This document shows positions 14,471-14,598 of a DNA stretch of 14,598 bases, piece after piece. Below the pieces are notes generated by a model. It was not told the DNA's origin. It ran no database searches and saw only the letters and a program-made list of their open reading frames with translations. The stretch is from Alteromonadaceae bacterium UBA2620 (GTDB taxonomy: Bacteria > Pseudomonadota > Gammaproteobacteria > Enterobacterales > Alteromonadaceae): contig DDJQ01000159.1 of assembly GCA_002339125.1 (NCBI GenBank), positions 1 through 14,598 of the forward strand, in the 5' to 3' direction. The position numbers and the translations under genes are program-made. How positions within the stretch are numbered: the stretch's first letter is position 1; each line of letters starts with the position of its first letter.

Positions 14471-14598
14471 CCCATACAAGGCTAGTTAAATCAACATTAT
14501 AAAGCATAAACACGTTTTTAAACTGTGACTCATTAGCAGTTTTACGCATTATTTGAGGTAAAAAATGCCTACTAGATACTGAGGGATCCCCACGAATT

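Noticed and set aside
14583..14598. GGATCC followed by GAATT at the window end, resembling cloning-vector linker
   Set aside because: Only one restriction site and a partial second are present. Such a match can occur by chance and nothing else there looks like vector.

Overview
The window looks like chromosome of a marine gammaproteobacterium of the Alteromonadales (Alteromonas and relatives). The evidence is a MotY protein of sodium-driven polar flagellar motors, a housekeeping block bfd / peroxiredoxin / rnt / motY / gloA typical of Gammaproteobacteria, and two large TonB-dependent receptors with a FecI/FecR pair. Assignments come from recognised motifs and remembered family sequences; no database search was run.

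Layout. (1) 1-310: leader region with a possible 3' end of an upstream gene (2-76) and a sigma-70-like promoter (157-185). (2) 311-7603, all on +: a TonB-dependent receptor without a signalling domain, a strong terminator, a FecI-like ECF sigma factor, a FecR-like transmembrane regulator, and a second receptor that is a paralogue of the first but carries an N-terminal STN signalling domain. This is a cell-surface signalling module: the STN receptor should sense a substrate, pass the signal to FecR, and release the sigma factor. The substrate is unknown. (3) 7628-8684: divergent bfd (-) and 2-Cys peroxiredoxin (+), with a Fur-box-like element over the bfd promoter and a perfect CRP-type palindrome just before the peroxiredoxin gene. 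(4) 8791-10520: divergent rnt (-) and motY (+); motY has a very good sigma-28 (FliA) promoter. (5) 10581-11972: gloA and glpQ, a tight minus-strand pair. (6) 12222-13498: an unrecognised 53-residue membrane or exported small protein whose stop overlaps the start of an ECF-type sigma factor that has a multi-helix membrane domain fused to its C-terminus. This two-gene unit is the most unusual part of the window. (7) 13499-14089: no intact gene, but minus-strand remnants: an endonuclease III (nth) fragment followed by an unidentified coding-like stretch with a stop and a frameshift. (8) 14090-14470: a small exported cysteine-rich protein, probably metal-binding.

Transcription units are mostly separated by clear hairpins (2982-3013, 7617-7642, 8702-8731, 10535-10567). 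Iron and redox functions cluster in the first 8.7 kb, but the only site-level evidence for iron control is the Fur-like box at bfd.
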